Below, piece after piece: positions 1 through 8,861 of a stretch of 64,000 nucleotides of DNA. How positions within the stretch are numbered: position 1 is the first letter of the stretch; each line of letters starts with the position of its first letter. The stretch comes from Stenotrophomonas sp. SAU14A_NAIMI4_8 (lineage in GTDB: Bacteria; Pseudomonadota; Gammaproteobacteria; Xanthomonadales; Xanthomonadaceae), in the NCBI RefSeq assembly GCF_003086695.1, contig NZ_CP025999.1:3672344-3736343 (forward strand), in the 5' to 3' direction. The notes below the pieces were generated by a model. The model did not search any database. It saw only the letters and a list, made by a program, of their open reading frames with translations, and was not told the DNA's origin. The translations under genes and the position numbers were made by a program.

Positions 1-2
1 TG

Positions 3-341
3 CCGGCACAACACGGCCACGTGCTGCTGCTGGACGTGCTGCAGTATCTGGATGCGCAGCCGCAGTTGCAGCTGCTGAAGGCCGCCAGCGCGCGCGTGGC
101 CCCCGGTGCGCGATTGCTGCTGCGCACGCCACTGGCGACCGGCGACCGCCGCGACCGTACCACCCGGGTGGCCGACCGGCTGGCCTGGCTGGTGGGCTGG
201 ATGGGCACGCGCCCGCGACACTACCCGGACCCGGCGCAGTTGCGCGCCACCCTGGCCGACTGCGGCCTGCAGGTCGGCCAGGTGCGTCCGCTGCATGGGC
301 GCACACCGTTCAACAGTTGGCTGCTGGTGGCCCAGCGCTAG
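3..341 (+). CDS. SAM-dependent methyltransferase, C-terminal part
   Basis: This is the 3' end of a gene that begins before the window; the frame is open from base 3 to the TAG at 339-341. The visible 112 residues contain a DVLQYL strand and a PGARLLLR strand, matching the second half of the class I S-adenosylmethionine methyltransferase fold, where a helix is followed by a strand after the L-x-PGG-x-L turn. The SAM-binding glycine motif would lie upstream, so substrate and subfamily cannot be judged. A GTG at 21 is only an internal codon. The stop codon sits in a degenerate SMAG-like palindrome (338-358). Confidence 0.6.
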   Translation, partial: PAQHGHVLLLDVLQYLDAQPQLQLLKAASARVAPGARLLLRTPLATGDRRDRTTRVADRLAWLVGWMGTRPRHYPDPAQLRATLADCGLQVGQVRPLHGRTPFNSWLLVAQR

Positions 342-404
342 CCGGGCCCTGCCCGGCGGATTACCTGCGGGCCGCTGCGCTCGCCGGGCATGGCCCGGCG
401 CTAC
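338..404. repeat. Two SMAG-type palindromes in inverted arrangement
   Basis: A degenerate unit (338-358, CTAG followed by CCGGGC...GCCCGG) and a clean inverted unit (382-404, ending GGCGCTAC) lie between the methyltransferase and the convergent deacetylase. The clean unit belongs to the GTAGCGCCGGGCCATG class also seen at 46982 and 51731. The pair may end or stabilise the two converging transcripts. Confidence 0.75.
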
Positions 405-443
405 CGGGTGTTCGGCGGCACGCGCGGATTTCCGGCGAGTGCG

Positions 444-1238
444 TTACCCGGCCGGCAGTTCGGCCTTCAGGCCACGCTCGTCCAACACCTGCAGCACCCG
501 TTCGATGATGGCCAGGTTGTGCCCGTGCGCGGCGCCTTCATGCAGCAGCACGATGGCACCGGGCTGCAGATCGGGCAGCAGGCGCGCCAGCACGCCGTCG
601 GGGGTGCAGCCCACGCCGTCGAAGCCGCGCGCGCTCCAGCCTACCCGCACCAGACCCAGCGCCTTCAACGCGGGGGCCACGAAGGGGTTGGTCATGCCGA
701 CCACCGAGCGGTACCAGCGCACGGGCCGGCCGTCGACCGCCTGCAGGGCATGGTGGCAGGCCTCGATCTCGGCCCGCATCGCCGCCGGGCCCAGCCGCCA
801 GAAACGGGTCTGCGGGTGGGTGTGGCTGTGGTTGCCCAGGTCGTGGCCGCGGCGCAGGATCTCGGCCACCAGGGCTGGATGCGCCAATGCGCGTTCGCCC
901 ACCAGGAAGAACGTGGCCCTGGCCTGGTGGCGATCCAACAGGTCCAGCACGGCCGGGGTCTCGGCGCTGGGGCCGTCGTCGATGGTCAGCCAGACGCTGT
1001 TGCCGGTGGCCGGCAGGCGGTCGAGCACCGGTGCGTAGAAGCGGCTGTTGGGCAGGAACACCGGCACCAGGAACAGCGCGTGGCTGGCCACCATCAACGG
1101 CAACCCCCACACCCAGCCGGCCCACCACCACAGCAGGATCACGGCCAGCTGCGACGCCACCAGCCAGGGCAGCCAGCGCCAGGGCCGGGACGGGACGCGA
1201 TGCAATGTTCCTGCGTTGGTCATGCCCCATGATGCCAT
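444..1238 (-). CDS. Membrane-anchored polysaccharide deacetylase (NodB-type)
   Basis: This 264-residue protein has two hydrophobic segments (about residues 24-40 and 44-62) followed by a NodB-homology domain, so the catalytic part is probably outside the cytoplasmic membrane. Visible motifs are TIDDGP (85-90; metal Asp and catalytic Asp), NHSHTHP (136-142; metal His 137 and 141), Arg177 in a WYRSVVG stretch that replaces the usual RxPxG, and LLHEG near 232-235 carrying the late conserved His. Members of carbohydrate esterase family 4 remove acetyl groups from N-acetylglucosamine polymers; the substrate here is unknown. A second possible ATG lies at 1223; neither start has a good ribosome-binding site. 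The gene is divergent from the glutaredoxin, with only 44 bp between starts. Confidence 0.85.
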   Translation of the reverse strand: MASWGMTNAGTLHRVPSRPWRWLPWLVASQLAVILLWWWAGWVWGLPLMVASHALFLVPVFLPNSRFYAPVLDRLPATGNSVWLTIDDGPSAETPAVLDLLDRHQARATFFLVGERALAHPALVAEILRRGHDLGNHSHTHPQTRFWRLGPAAMRAEIEACHHALQAVDGRPVRWYRSVVGMTNPFVAPALKALGLVRVGWSARGFDGVGCTPDGVLARLLPDLQPGAIVLLHEGAAHGHNLAIIERVLQVLDERGLKAELPAG

Positions 1239-1282
1239 GGGGCGTAGAATGAGCGATTCGAATTTCCCGGACCACGACTGCC

Positions 1283-2209
1283 ATGTCCCTCGATCCCGCC
1301 CTGCGTTCGCGCATCGAATCCCTCCTCAACGCCAACCGCGTCGTGCTGTTCATGAAGGGCCAGCCGTCCATGCCGCAGTGCGGTTTCTCGGCCAAGGCCG
1401 TGGGCGCCCTGCAGGATCTGGGCGTGGACTTCGCCCACGTGAACGTGCTGGCCGACCAGGAGATCCGTGAAGGCATCAAGGCCTACGGCGACTGGCCGAC
1501 CATCCCGCAGCTGTACATCGACGGCGAACTGGTCGGCGGCAGCGACATCGTGCTGCAGATGGCCGCCAGCGGCGAACTGAGCAGCGTGCTGGGCCTGGCC
1601 GCACCGGACCGCACGCCGCCGCGCATCACCGTCACCCCGGCCGCAGTGGAAATGCTGAAGGGCGCGCTGGCCGATGCCCCCGGCGCCTCGCTGCAGCTGA
1701 CCATCGATGCGCGCTTCCAGCCGAACTTCCAGCTGGCCCCGCATGACGACAGCGCCATCGCTGCCGAATCCAACGGCCTGCGCGTGCAGTTCGATCTGTC
1801 CAGCGCGCGCCGCGCCGACGGCATCACCATCGACTGGGTGGACGATATCCGCGGCAAGGGCTTGGCCATCGACAACCCGAATGCGCCCAAGCCGGTGCAG
1901 GAAATCAGCGTGCGCGACGCCGACGATCTGGTGCGCGCTGGCAACGTGACCCTGGTGGACGTGCGCCCGGCCGACGAACGCGCGATCGCCGCGGTGGGCG
2001 TGCCGTTCAAGAGCTTCGATGGCAACGGCCGCGCCGAGCTGGAAGCCCTGCCCAAGGACACCGCGCTGGCCTTCCTGTGCCACCACGGTGGCCGCAGCGC
2101 GCAGGCTGCCGAACAGTTCCGCACCCTGGGCTTCACCAAGGTGTTCAACGTGACCGGCGGCATCGATGCCTGGTCGGACGAAGTGGACAACGGCGTGCCG
2201 AAGTACTGA
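1283..2209 (+). CDS. Grx4-type monothiol glutaredoxin fused to an A-type-like domain and a rhodanese
   Basis: This 308-residue protein has three parts. Residues 1-105 are a monothiol glutaredoxin with the CGFS signature at 33-36, the kind that binds and transfers [2Fe-2S] clusters with glutathione. Residues about 108-200 resemble the IscA/HesB A-type fold (ITVTPAAVEML start) but lack its cluster-binding cysteines. Residues about 205-308 are a rhodanese with the active loop CHHGGRS, Cys266 being the sulfur acceptor. A role in Fe-S cluster trafficking is established for the glutaredoxin family; the linkage to sulfur transfer is inferred from the fusion. It is followed by a palindrome and a strong terminator. 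Confidence 0.93.
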   Translation: MSLDPALRSRIESLLNANRVVLFMKGQPSMPQCGFSAKAVGALQDLGVDFAHVNVLADQEIREGIKAYGDWPTIPQLYIDGELVGGSDIVLQMAASGELSSVLGLAAPDRTPPRITVTPAAVEMLKGALADAPGASLQLTIDARFQPNFQLAPHDDSAIAAESNGLRVQFDLSSARRADGITIDWVDDIRGKGLAIDNPNAPKPVQEISVRDADDLVRAGNVTLVDVRPADERAIAAVGVPFKSFDGNGRAELEALPKDTALAFLCHHGGRSAQAAEQFRTLGFTKVFNVTGGIDAWSDEVDNGVPKY

Positions 2210-2222
2210 TCGGCGCCGGCAC

Positions 2223-2261
2223 GGGGTCAGAGCCCTTTCCTGCGGAAAGGGATCTGACCCC
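2223..2261. repeat. 39-nt palindrome, GGGGTC...GACCCC family
   Basis: The element starts GGGGTCAGA and ends TCTGACCCC, with an inner CCCTTTCC/GGAAAGGG stem around a TGC loop; a single G/A mismatch interrupts the hairpin. Related copies lie at 43061-43099, 43114-43148 and 50353-50391. It is distinct from SMAG because it has no GTAG end. Here it stands just before a conventional terminator. Confidence 0.7.
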
Positions 2262-2268
2262 AGCACAG

Positions 2269-2298
2269 AAAACGCCGGCATCTGCCGGCGTTTTTTTT
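2269..2298. terminator. Rho-independent terminator after the glutaredoxin gene
   Basis: A GC-rich inverted repeat (ACGCCGGCA / TGCCGGCGT) is flanked by an A-tract and an eight-T run, so it can act on the plus strand and weakly on the minus strand. It lies between the convergent glutaredoxin and DUF924 genes. Confidence 0.9.
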
Positions 2299-2319
2299 GC
2301 ATCCACGCAGGGCGTGGGT

Positions 2320-2862
2320 CTATCCCGCGAAGCCACCTTCGGCCAGGTAGTCCAGCTCTTCCGGGCTGGGAATGCGCCCCAGCACGGCGTTGCGGTGCGG
2401 GAAGCGGCCGAAGCGGCGGATGATGTCGCGGTGCAGTTCGGCGTACTGCAGGTATTCCTTGTCGCCCAGCACGTCGAACATGGCCACCGAACGATCCTGG
2501 TCGAACGGATCTTCGGAATGTTCGAACGGCAGGTAGATGAAGGCGCGCAGCTTGGGCACCAGCTGCAGGTCCAGGCCTTCTTCGATGGCACGCATGGCGT
2601 AGTGCCGGGCCAGGCCATCGGTGGCATAGGAATGGGCGGTACCGCGGAAGCAGTTGCGCGGGAACTGGTCCAGCAGCAGCATCAGCGCCAGCGCGCCTTC
2701 GGCACTGCCCAGCCAGTGTTCGCGGCCACGCGCCGCGGCGGCGTAATGCTCGTCCAGGAAGCGTTCGCGGAAACGCGCGTCGAACGCATCGTCGCGCGCG
2801 AACCACTTGGCCGGGCCGGCCTCGCTCCAGAATTCCACCACTTGCGCGGCAACGTCCATCAC
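2320..2862 (-). CDS. DUF924 family protein
   Basis: This 180-residue soluble protein matches the DUF924 family, helical proteins with a TPR-like fold and no assigned biochemical role. Typical features are the opening FWSEAGPAKWFARD, the LLLDQFPRNCFRGT segment near residues 62-75 and the YLPFEHSED segment near 110-118. Full length for the family. The TAG stop (2320-2322 on the minus strand) falls inside a degenerate SMAG-like palindrome at about 2300-2323. It lies 41 bp after the amn gene on the same strand and could be co-transcribed with it. Confidence 0.85.
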   Translation of the reverse strand: MMDVAAQVVEFWSEAGPAKWFARDDAFDARFRERFLDEHYAAAARGREHWLGSAEGALALMLLLDQFPRNCFRGTAHSYATDGLARHYAMRAIEEGLDLQLVPKLRAFIYLPFEHSEDPFDQDRSVAMFDVLGDKEYLQYAELHRDIIRRFGRFPHRNAVLGRIPSPEELDYLAEGGFAG

Positions 2863-2903
2863 CTACTCCCAGGGCCCCGCGCGCCGCGCCAGGCCGTCAT
2901 CAA

Positions 2904-3680
2904 TCATTCGTCAAAGCGCAGGTGGCGGACCGACTTGCCGTTGCGCCGGATAAGCTTAAGCGCCTCGATACCGATCTGGATATGGTTTTCCACGAACTGG
3001 GAGCTGACCTTGGCATCGGAGGCCTCGGTCTTCACCCCGTCCGGGATCATCGGCTGGTCGGACACCAGCAGCAGGGCGCCGCTGGGAATGTGGTTGGCAA
3101 AGCCGGCGGCGAACACGGTGGCCGTTTCCATGTCGATGGCCATGCAGCGCATGGCCCGCAGCCGTTCCTTGAAGGCCTCGTCGTGTTCCCAGACCCGGCG
3201 GTTGGTGGTGTACACCGTGCCGGTCCAGTAGTCGTGGCCCAGGTCGCGGATCATGGTGGACACCGCACGCTGCAGGGCAAAGGCCGGCAAGGCCGGCACT
3301 TCCGGCGGCAGGTAGTCGCCCGAGGTGCCTTCGCCACGGATGGCGGCGATCGGCAGCACCAGGTCGCCCAGCGCGTTCTTGCGCTTCAGGCCGCCACACT
3401 TGCCCAGGAACAGCACCGCCTTGGGCATCACCGCCGACAGCAGGTCCATGATGATGGCCGCGTTGGGGCTGCCCATGCCGAAGTTGATCAGGGTGATGCC
3501 ATCGATGGTGGCACTGGCCATGGGCCGGTCCAGGCCGACGATGGGCGCCCCGGTCAGTTCGGAAAAGGTGTGCAGGTAGCCGCCGAAGTTGGTCAGCAGG
3601 ATGTGCTCGCCAAACTGGTCCAGCGGCACGCCGGTATAGCGTGGCAGCCAGTTGTCGACGATTTCCTGTTTGCTCTTCAT
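2904..3680 (-). CDS. amn: AMP nucleosidase, catalytic-domain-only form
   Basis: The 258-residue product belongs to the purine nucleoside phosphorylase/uridine phosphorylase fold and matches AMP nucleosidase, which splits AMP into adenine and ribose 5-phosphate. Landmarks are LLTNFGGYL near the start, the FLGKCGGLKRKN glycine loop, MDMETAT-like (AIDMETATVFA) in the base/ribose site, and SDQPM with the catalytic Asp. E. coli Amn is nearly twice as long with an N-terminal regulatory domain; that domain is absent, so ATP and phosphate control may differ. I chose the ATG at 3680 (MKSKQEI); the frame is open to 3740, but the extra residues look non-coding. Confidence 0.85.
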   Translation of the reverse strand: MKSKQEIVDNWLPRYTGVPLDQFGEHILLTNFGGYLHTFSELTGAPIVGLDRPMASATIDGITLINFGMGSPNAAIIMDLLSAVMPKAVLFLGKCGGLKRKNALGDLVLPIAAIRGEGTSGDYLPPEVPALPAFALQRAVSTMIRDLGHDYWTGTVYTTNRRVWEHDEAFKERLRAMRCMAIDMETATVFAAGFANHIPSGALLLVSDQPMIPDGVKTEASDAKVSSQFVENHIQIGIEALKLIRRNGKSVRHLRFDE

Positions 3681-3740
3681 GCCCGGTCCGGTGCTGCAGG
3701 GGGGGCCATTGTAGGCAACGCTGCACCTGCCCTGCCACAC

Positions 3741-3771
3741 AAAGAAAGGGGGCGGCCCTGCGGCCGCCCCC
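3741..3771 (-). terminator. Terminator of the autotransporter protease gene
   Basis: A 10-bp perfect stem (GGGGGCGGCC and its complement, 3748-3771) with a four-base loop is followed on the minus strand by TTTCTTT. It lies 29 bp after the protease stop codon. Confidence 0.8.
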
Positions 3772-3799
3772 CTCTGGTTTCCCTGCGGGAACCGGTGGC

Positions 3800-6700
3800 T
3801 TAGAAGCGCACCGACCAGCGCAGGTTGGCACCGTGGTCGCGGCTTTCGTCGCCGAACTGGCCGCTGTAGCCCAGTTCCAGCTGCTGCTTGGCGGTCAGCC
3901 AGGCCGACAGGCCCAGTTCGGCCACCACCGCGCTGTCGGCGATGGGCGCACCGTTGACCACGAAGCTGTCACCGCCGCTGGCAAAGCCCAGGCGGGCCGC
4001 CGGGTTGCGGTCGCCGCTGGCGTGGCGGTAGGCCACCGCGCCACGCACGTGCAGCCAGCTGTCCTGCTGGAACGAGGCCTTCAGGCCCTTGTCGAAGCGC
4101 ACGCCGGCCGTGGCCAGGGTGGTGCGCACCTCATCCACCGAACCCTGCAGGGCCGCGGCACCGCCACGCTCGTTCACGTGCTTGGTGTCCACTTCCACGC
4201 GGGCCACCTGCAGGTACGGCTCCAGGCCGGCCTCGCGGCCGCCGAAGCGGTAGGCCGCTTCGATGAAGGCCTGGCGGGTACGCGCGTCGTAACGGGCGCT
4301 CAGGGTGTCGCTGTAACCGGCGAACGCCAGCTCACGGGTGCTGTCCACCTCGTGTTCGCTCCAGGCCAGGCCGCCACGCAGGCCGAAACCGCCCCAGTTG
4401 TGGCTGGCGTAGGCGCCGAAGTGGGTGTTGTCCACCTTCGACTTGGCACGGCGGCCTTCGCCCTGCTTCACGTCGGTGCGGCCGGTACCGGCCAGCACGC
4501 CCACCTGCCAGCCGCCGAACTCGCGGTCGGCACCGACCAGCAGGCCGTTGCTGTTGGCTTCGGTGCGGGCGGTGTTGGTGTTGCCGTCCAGGGTGGTGCT
4601 GCCGGCCAGGGCCTGCACCCACACGCCGGTGGCGTCGCCGCCTTCGGCACCCGGTGCAGCGGCACCGGCACGGCGGGCCAGCGCGGCATCACGCACGTAG
4701 CGGCTGCTTTCCAGCAGGGCCACGCTGGTGGCGGCGTGCAGTTCGCCGCTCAGGCTGTCCAGTGCGCTGCCCACCTGTTCCGGGAACAGCATGGTCAGCG
4801 GACGCGGCAGGCCCTGGTTGACCGCCAGGCCGTCGGCCACGGTGGCCACGGCCAGCTGGTTGGCGGTGGTGGCCGAGGTGGCCAGCGCGTTGCCGCGGGT
4901 CACTTCAATGCGCGCGCCAGCGGCGGTGTAGGCCAGGCTGAACTGCATGAAGGGCGAGAAGGCGCTGAAATCGGTGGTGGCGAACTGACCGTTCACGCCG
5001 CCGTCGGCCTGGATGAAGTTGAACTGCTCGCCCAGGTAGTAGATGCCCGGTTCCGGCAGCGCCACCAGGGTGCCGCCCAGGGTGGCGGTACCGGTCACGT
5101 GCAGCTGGTCGCTGCGGCTGCCCGGGGCCACTTCGGCCTGGTACACGCCGGTGGCGGTCTGCACGTAGTCACCGTTGATGGTGAGCGTACCGATGGAGTT
5201 GCCCGGGGCGATGATGCCGGCCACGGTGGTGTCACCCAGCTGGCCCACGCCCTTCAGCGTGCCCTTTTCACCGACGAAGGTGCTGCCGCCGGTCTGCACG
5301 CCGTTGAACGACACCACGCCGCCGGTGACGGTCAGGTCCGAGCCGTCCAGCACGCCGGTGGTGGTGATGCGGCTGTTGCCGCCCAGGCTGTTCAGCGCGG
5401 TGTTCTGCAGGGTGCCGTTGAGCAGGAAGGTACCGCCGGTCACGTCCACGGCGCTGGTCAGCGTGTTCACGCCGTCCAGTTCCAGCACGCCTTCGCGCAC
5501 CACCGCGCCATTGAAGCTGTTGTCGCCGCTCAGGCGCAGCCAGCCGATGCCGCTCTTGGTCAGCTTGCCCGGGCCGCCGATGTCATTGGTCCAGTCGTCC
5601 CATGCATCGCCTTCCCACACCTTCAGGCCGCCGGCCTTCTGGTTCATTACCACGTCGGTGTCCACGCGCAGCGAGCCGTAGCCTTCCACGGCCTTGGCCA
5701 GGTTCATCAGGCCCCAGCCGTAGACATCGTCCACGCCTTCGGCGCCCAGGTCGGTGGCGGTGGTCAGCAGCACGTCGCGCACCTGCGCGCTGTCCAGGTA
5801 CGGGAAGCGCTCGAACAGCAGGCCCAGCGCGCCGGTGACGTGCGGGGCGGCCATGGAGGTGCCGCTCAGTTCCTGGTAATCGGACGACGGGGTCTGGCTG
5901 ATGATGTCCACCACCAGGTTGCCGTTGTCATCGTAGAAATCGCCTTCGATCACCGAATCCGGACCGTACACGGTCGAGTTGATGTTCGAACCCGGCGCGG
6001 CAAGGCACCAGTTCGCCGCCAGGCCACAGCGCATCGAGCGGTTGCTCAGCTCCAGGTCTTCATTGACGTTGACCACGGCCAGCCAGTACGGCTCGATGTC
6101 GGCGATGGCACGCGGCAGCGAGGCATACATGCCAGCGATCGGTGCTTCTTCCGGCGAGGTGTTGGGCGCATCGGTGTTGCCGGCGGCCCAGACCTGGATC
6201 AGGCCGCTGCTGCGCGAACCTTCGGCCATCGCCGCCAGACTGGCGGCGAACACCGGGTGCGACTGGTACAGGTCCAGGTCTTCAGCGGTGGTCGGCTCGT
6301 TGGCCAGGCCCCAGCTGTGGTTGATCGCGCGCACGCCCTGTTCGTTCATCTGCGCGTACAGCTGCGGGTAGATCGAATCATCAGCCTGGATGGCGGCGAT
6401 GGTCTGCTCGTCCAGGTACAGGTTGCCGCCGATGTTCACCACCGACAGGTAGGTGGCGCTGTTGGAGAACAGGCGGGCCACGCTCAGATCGGCGCCGAAG
6501 GCCACGCCGTGGGTGCCATTGCCATCGCGGTTGGCGGCGATGGTGCCCGACACGTGGGTGCCGTGCACGTTGTAGCTCAGGCCTTCGTAGAAGCCGTTTC
6601 GTTCCAGCAGCGCAGCGTAGTCCGGGTCGAGCACCTGGTAGGACACGGCCACCTGGTCACCGTCGCTGGCGAAGCAGGCATCCGGGCCATCCAGTACTTC

Positions 6701-7186
6701 GCGTGCGCACAGGCTGCCATCGGCCAGCACATCGGCCAAGTGGATGCTGCGGTGATCCTTGCCGGCGAACTCGTCGTGGTCCAGGCCGGTGCCGCTGTCG
6801 AACACGCCCAGGCGGATGCCGGTGCCGGTCAGGCCGCGTGCGTAGGCCACATCGGCGTTGATCGCCTGCAGGCCCCAGTCGCTGTTGAATTCGGTGGTGC
6901 GCCAGCTGGCGGCATCACCCGGCGTGCCCATGATGGGTTCCGGATCGACTTCCACATCGGCGGCAGTGATTTTCAGCGACGGCGAAGCGGTCAGGACCGG
7001 GGCGGCAAACGCGGCCTGCAGGCTGCGCTGCGCTTGGTAACGCAACAGCGCGTCTGCGTTGCTGTCCTGGGCCAGGGCCGGCAGGGCGGCGGCCATCAGC
7101 AGCGAGCCAACGATGGCCGAAGCCAGGGGAGAGGGGAGGATGGAGCGGCGGGAAGCGGTGGAACGGTACGACGGGGAGACAGTCAT
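3800..7186 (-). CDS. Autotransporter serine protease (subtilisin-type, S8)
   Basis: This 1128-residue protein has a signal peptide ending near ALAQ (about 40), a subtilisin-like protease domain, a beta-helical spacer and a C-terminal autotransporter barrel. The triad is visible: Asp130 in FDSG, His208 in VHGTHVSGT and Ser444 in GTSMAAPHVTG. The passenger has Gly/Val-rich autotransporter repeats (REGVLELDG) from about 560 to 800. The barrel occupies roughly the last 280 residues and ends in a C-terminal Phe, as needed for BamA recognition. It should be exported by the Sec system and displayed or self-released at the cell surface; related proteins (SphB1-like) process other surface proteins. 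An AAGGA sequence lies 11 nt before the ATG. It is a single gene with its own terminator. Confidence 0.95.
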   Translation of the reverse strand: MTVSPSYRSTASRRSILPSPLASAIVGSLLMAAALPALAQDSNADALLRYQAQRSLQAAFAAPVLTASPSLKITAADVEVDPEPIMGTPGDAASWRTTEFNSDWGLQAINADVAYARGLTGTGIRLGVFDSGTGLDHDEFAGKDHRSIHLADVLADGSLCAREVLDGPDACFASDGDQVAVSYQVLDPDYAALLERNGFYEGLSYNVHGTHVSGTIAANRDGNGTHGVAFGADLSVARLFSNSATYLSVVNIGGNLYLDEQTIAAIQADDSIYPQLYAQMNEQGVRAINHSWGLANEPTTAEDLDLYQSHPVFAASLAAMAEGSRSSGLIQVWAAGNTDAPNTSPEEAPIAGMYASLPRAIADIEPYWLAVVNVNEDLELSNRSMRCGLAANWCLAAPGSNINSTVYGPDSVIEGDFYDDNGNLVVDIISQTPSSDYQELSGTSMAAPHVTGALGLLFERFPYLDSAQVRDVLLTTATDLGAEGVDDVYGWGLMNLAKAVEGYGSLRVDTDVVMNQKAGGLKVWEGDAWDDWTNDIGGPGKLTKSGIGWLRLSGDNSFNGAVVREGVLELDGVNTLTSAVDVTGGTFLLNGTLQNTALNSLGGNSRITTTGVLDGSDLTVTGGVVSFNGVQTGGSTFVGEKGTLKGVGQLGDTTVAGIIAPGNSIGTLTINGDYVQTATGVYQAEVAPGSRSDQLHVTGTATLGGTLVALPEPGIYYLGEQFNFIQADGGVNGQFATTDFSAFSPFMQFSLAYTAAGARIEVTRGNALATSATTANQLAVATVADGLAVNQGLPRPLTMLFPEQVGSALDSLSGELHAATSVALLESSRYVRDAALARRAGAAAPGAEGGDATGVWVQALAGSTTLDGNTNTARTEANSNGLLVGADREFGGWQVGVLAGTGRTDVKQGEGRRAKSKVDNTHFGAYASHNWGGFGLRGGLAWSEHEVDSTRELAFAGYSDTLSARYDARTRQAFIEAAYRFGGREAGLEPYLQVARVEVDTKHVNERGGAAALQGSVDEVRTTLATAGVRFDKGLKASFQQDSWLHVRGAVAYRHASGDRNPAARLGFASGGDSFVVNGAPIADSAVVAELGLSAWLTAKQQLELGYSGQFGDESRDHGANLRWSVRF

Positions 7187-7451
7187 CTGCAGTTACGTCC
7201 TTGATTCCATGGAATGTTTCAGGTGCAGCTCCGTCATGGAGCAGTGGAAAGAACACCCTCGCGGCGGATCAGCGCGCGCTAACCCACCGGGTGGTAGCGG
7301 CAGGCATCACAAAAAATTAATGCTTGATTCACAATTTCTGTATAGGGAAATTCCTACCCCGCTCTTCTCGGCCCCTGCCCAACGTCACTTGGCAAGTGGC
7401 ACCGACGACGGATAGCGTCGCTGGATTCACGTGGGGGTTTGGGGAATCTGC
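7187..7451. other. Divergent promoter region of protease and amidohydrolases
   Basis: This 265-bp gap has no gene. Its AT-rich core (7311-7355) stands out from the GC-rich surroundings and should hold promoters for both directions. On the plus strand TTAATG (7317-7322) and TATAGG (7341-7346) are 18 nt apart, a weak sigma-70 candidate. Confidence 0.4.
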
Positions 7452-8861
7452 ATGGCTTCGATGGTGTTGCGCGCTGCTCTAGGGTTGGCGCTGGTTTCGT
7501 TGACTTCGGCGCCGGCCGTGGGTGCGTCGCGCTTCGTGGCCGACCCCTACCCCAGCACCTACCGGGCCCAGTCGGGCGCGCCGGTGCTGATCCATAACGC
7601 CACCGTGCTGACCGGCACCGGCCAGCGCCTGGACAATGCCGACGTGCTGCTGCGCGATGGCCGCATCGTGGCGGTCGGCCCGCAGCTGCAGGCCGATGCG
7701 GGCGTCACCCGCATCGATGCGCAGGGCAAGTGGGTCACCCCCGGCCTGATCGACGTGCATTCGCACCTGGGCGTCTACCCCAGCCCCGGCGTGGGCGCGC
7801 ACAGCGATGGAAACGAGATGACCGCACCGGTTACCGCCAACGTCTGGGCCGAGCATTCGGTGTGGCCGCAGGACCCCGGCTTCCAGGCCGCGCTGGCCGG
7901 TGGCGTGACCAGCATGCAGGTGCTGCCCGGTTCGGCCAATCTGGTGGGCGGGCGCGGCGTGGTGCTGAAGAACGTGCCCGCCACCACCTACCAGGCGATG
8001 AAATTCCCCGGTGCGCCGTGGGGCCTGAAGATGGCCTGCGGCGAAAACCCCAAGCGCGTCTACGGCGGCGGCAAGGGCGTGGCCCCCGGCACCCGCATGG
8101 GCAACGTGGCCGGCTACCGCGCCGCCTTCATCGATGCCGCCGACTACATCGCCAAGAACAGCCCGAAGCCGGCCAAGCGCAAGGGCTGGTTCGGCAGCGA
8201 CAAGGGCGACAGCGCCGGTGATGCCGGCGGCAAGCGCGATCTGAAGCTGGACACGCTGGCCGGGGCGATCCAGGGCGACATCCGCGTGCACATCCACTGC
8301 TATCGCGCCGACGAAATGGCCACCATGCTCGACCTGGCCAAGGAATTCGGCTTCAAGGTCGCCGCCTTCCACCACGGCGTGGAAGCCTACAAGCTGGCCG
8401 ACCGCCTGGCCGCCGACGGCGTCTGCGGCGCGCTGTGGGCCGACTGGTGGGGCTTCAAGATGGAAGCCTTCGATGGCATTGCCGAGAACATCGCGCTGGT
8501 GGACCGGCCGCAGAACAGCTGCGCCATCGTCCATTCCGATTCCCCCGAAGGCATCCAGCGCTTGAACCAGGAAGCGGCCAAAGTGATCGCCGCCGCGCGG
8601 CGCGCGCAGATGCCGGCGATCGCACCCGAACGGGCGATCACCTGGATGACCGCCAACGCGGCCAAGGCACTGGGCATCGAGGGCCAGACCGGCACCCTGG
8701 AGGCCGGCAAGATGGCCGATGTGGTGGTGTGGAATGGCAACCCCTTCAGTTCCTATGCCCTGGCCGAAAAGGTGTTCATCGATGGGCGGCGCTTGTATGA
8801 CCGCAGCGTGCCCGAGGCCACGCCGCGTTCTGATTTCCAGCTTGGCCAGGAGGTGCGCTGA
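7452..8861 (+). CDS. Exported amidohydrolase with intact metal motif
   Basis: The 469-residue protein has a signal peptide (about 1-26) and an amidohydrolase-superfamily fold: an N-terminal beta-sandwich strand set (LIHNATVLTG), the metal-binding DVHSHLG (Asp101, His103, His105), further His in VHIHCY and AFHHG, and a late HSDSP carrying the catalytic Asp. The C-terminal TGTLEAGKMADVVVW strand closes the sandwich. Substrate unknown; relatives act as imidazolonepropionase-like or dipeptidase-like hydrolases. I start at ATG 7452, which has GGGGA 7 nt upstream; a GTG at 7431 is in frame but has no such site. Its stop overlaps the next start by one base (TGATG), so the two are translationally coupled. 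Confidence 0.88.
   Translation: MASMVLRAALGLALVSLTSAPAVGASRFVADPYPSTYRAQSGAPVLIHNATVLTGTGQRLDNADVLLRDGRIVAVGPQLQADAGVTRIDAQGKWVTPGLIDVHSHLGVYPSPGVGAHSDGNEMTAPVTANVWAEHSVWPQDPGFQAALAGGVTSMQVLPGSANLVGGRGVVLKNVPATTYQAMKFPGAPWGLKMACGENPKRVYGGGKGVAPGTRMGNVAGYRAAFIDAADYIAKNSPKPAKRKGWFGSDKGDSAGDAGGKRDLKLDTLAGAIQGDIRVHIHCYRADEMATMLDLAKEFGFKVAAFHHGVEAYKLADRLAADGVCGALWADWWGFKMEAFDGIAENIALVDRPQNSCAIVHSDSPEGIQRLNQEAAKVIAAARRAQMPAIAPERAITWMTANAAKALGIEGQTGTLEAGKMADVVVWNGNPFSSYALAEKVFIDGRRLYDRSVPEATPRSDFQLGQEVR

Noticed and set aside
3641..7204. A 1187-codon open frame antisense to the autotransporter protease
   Set aside because: Same reason: composition-driven shadow of a gene with an intact catalytic triad and barrel.
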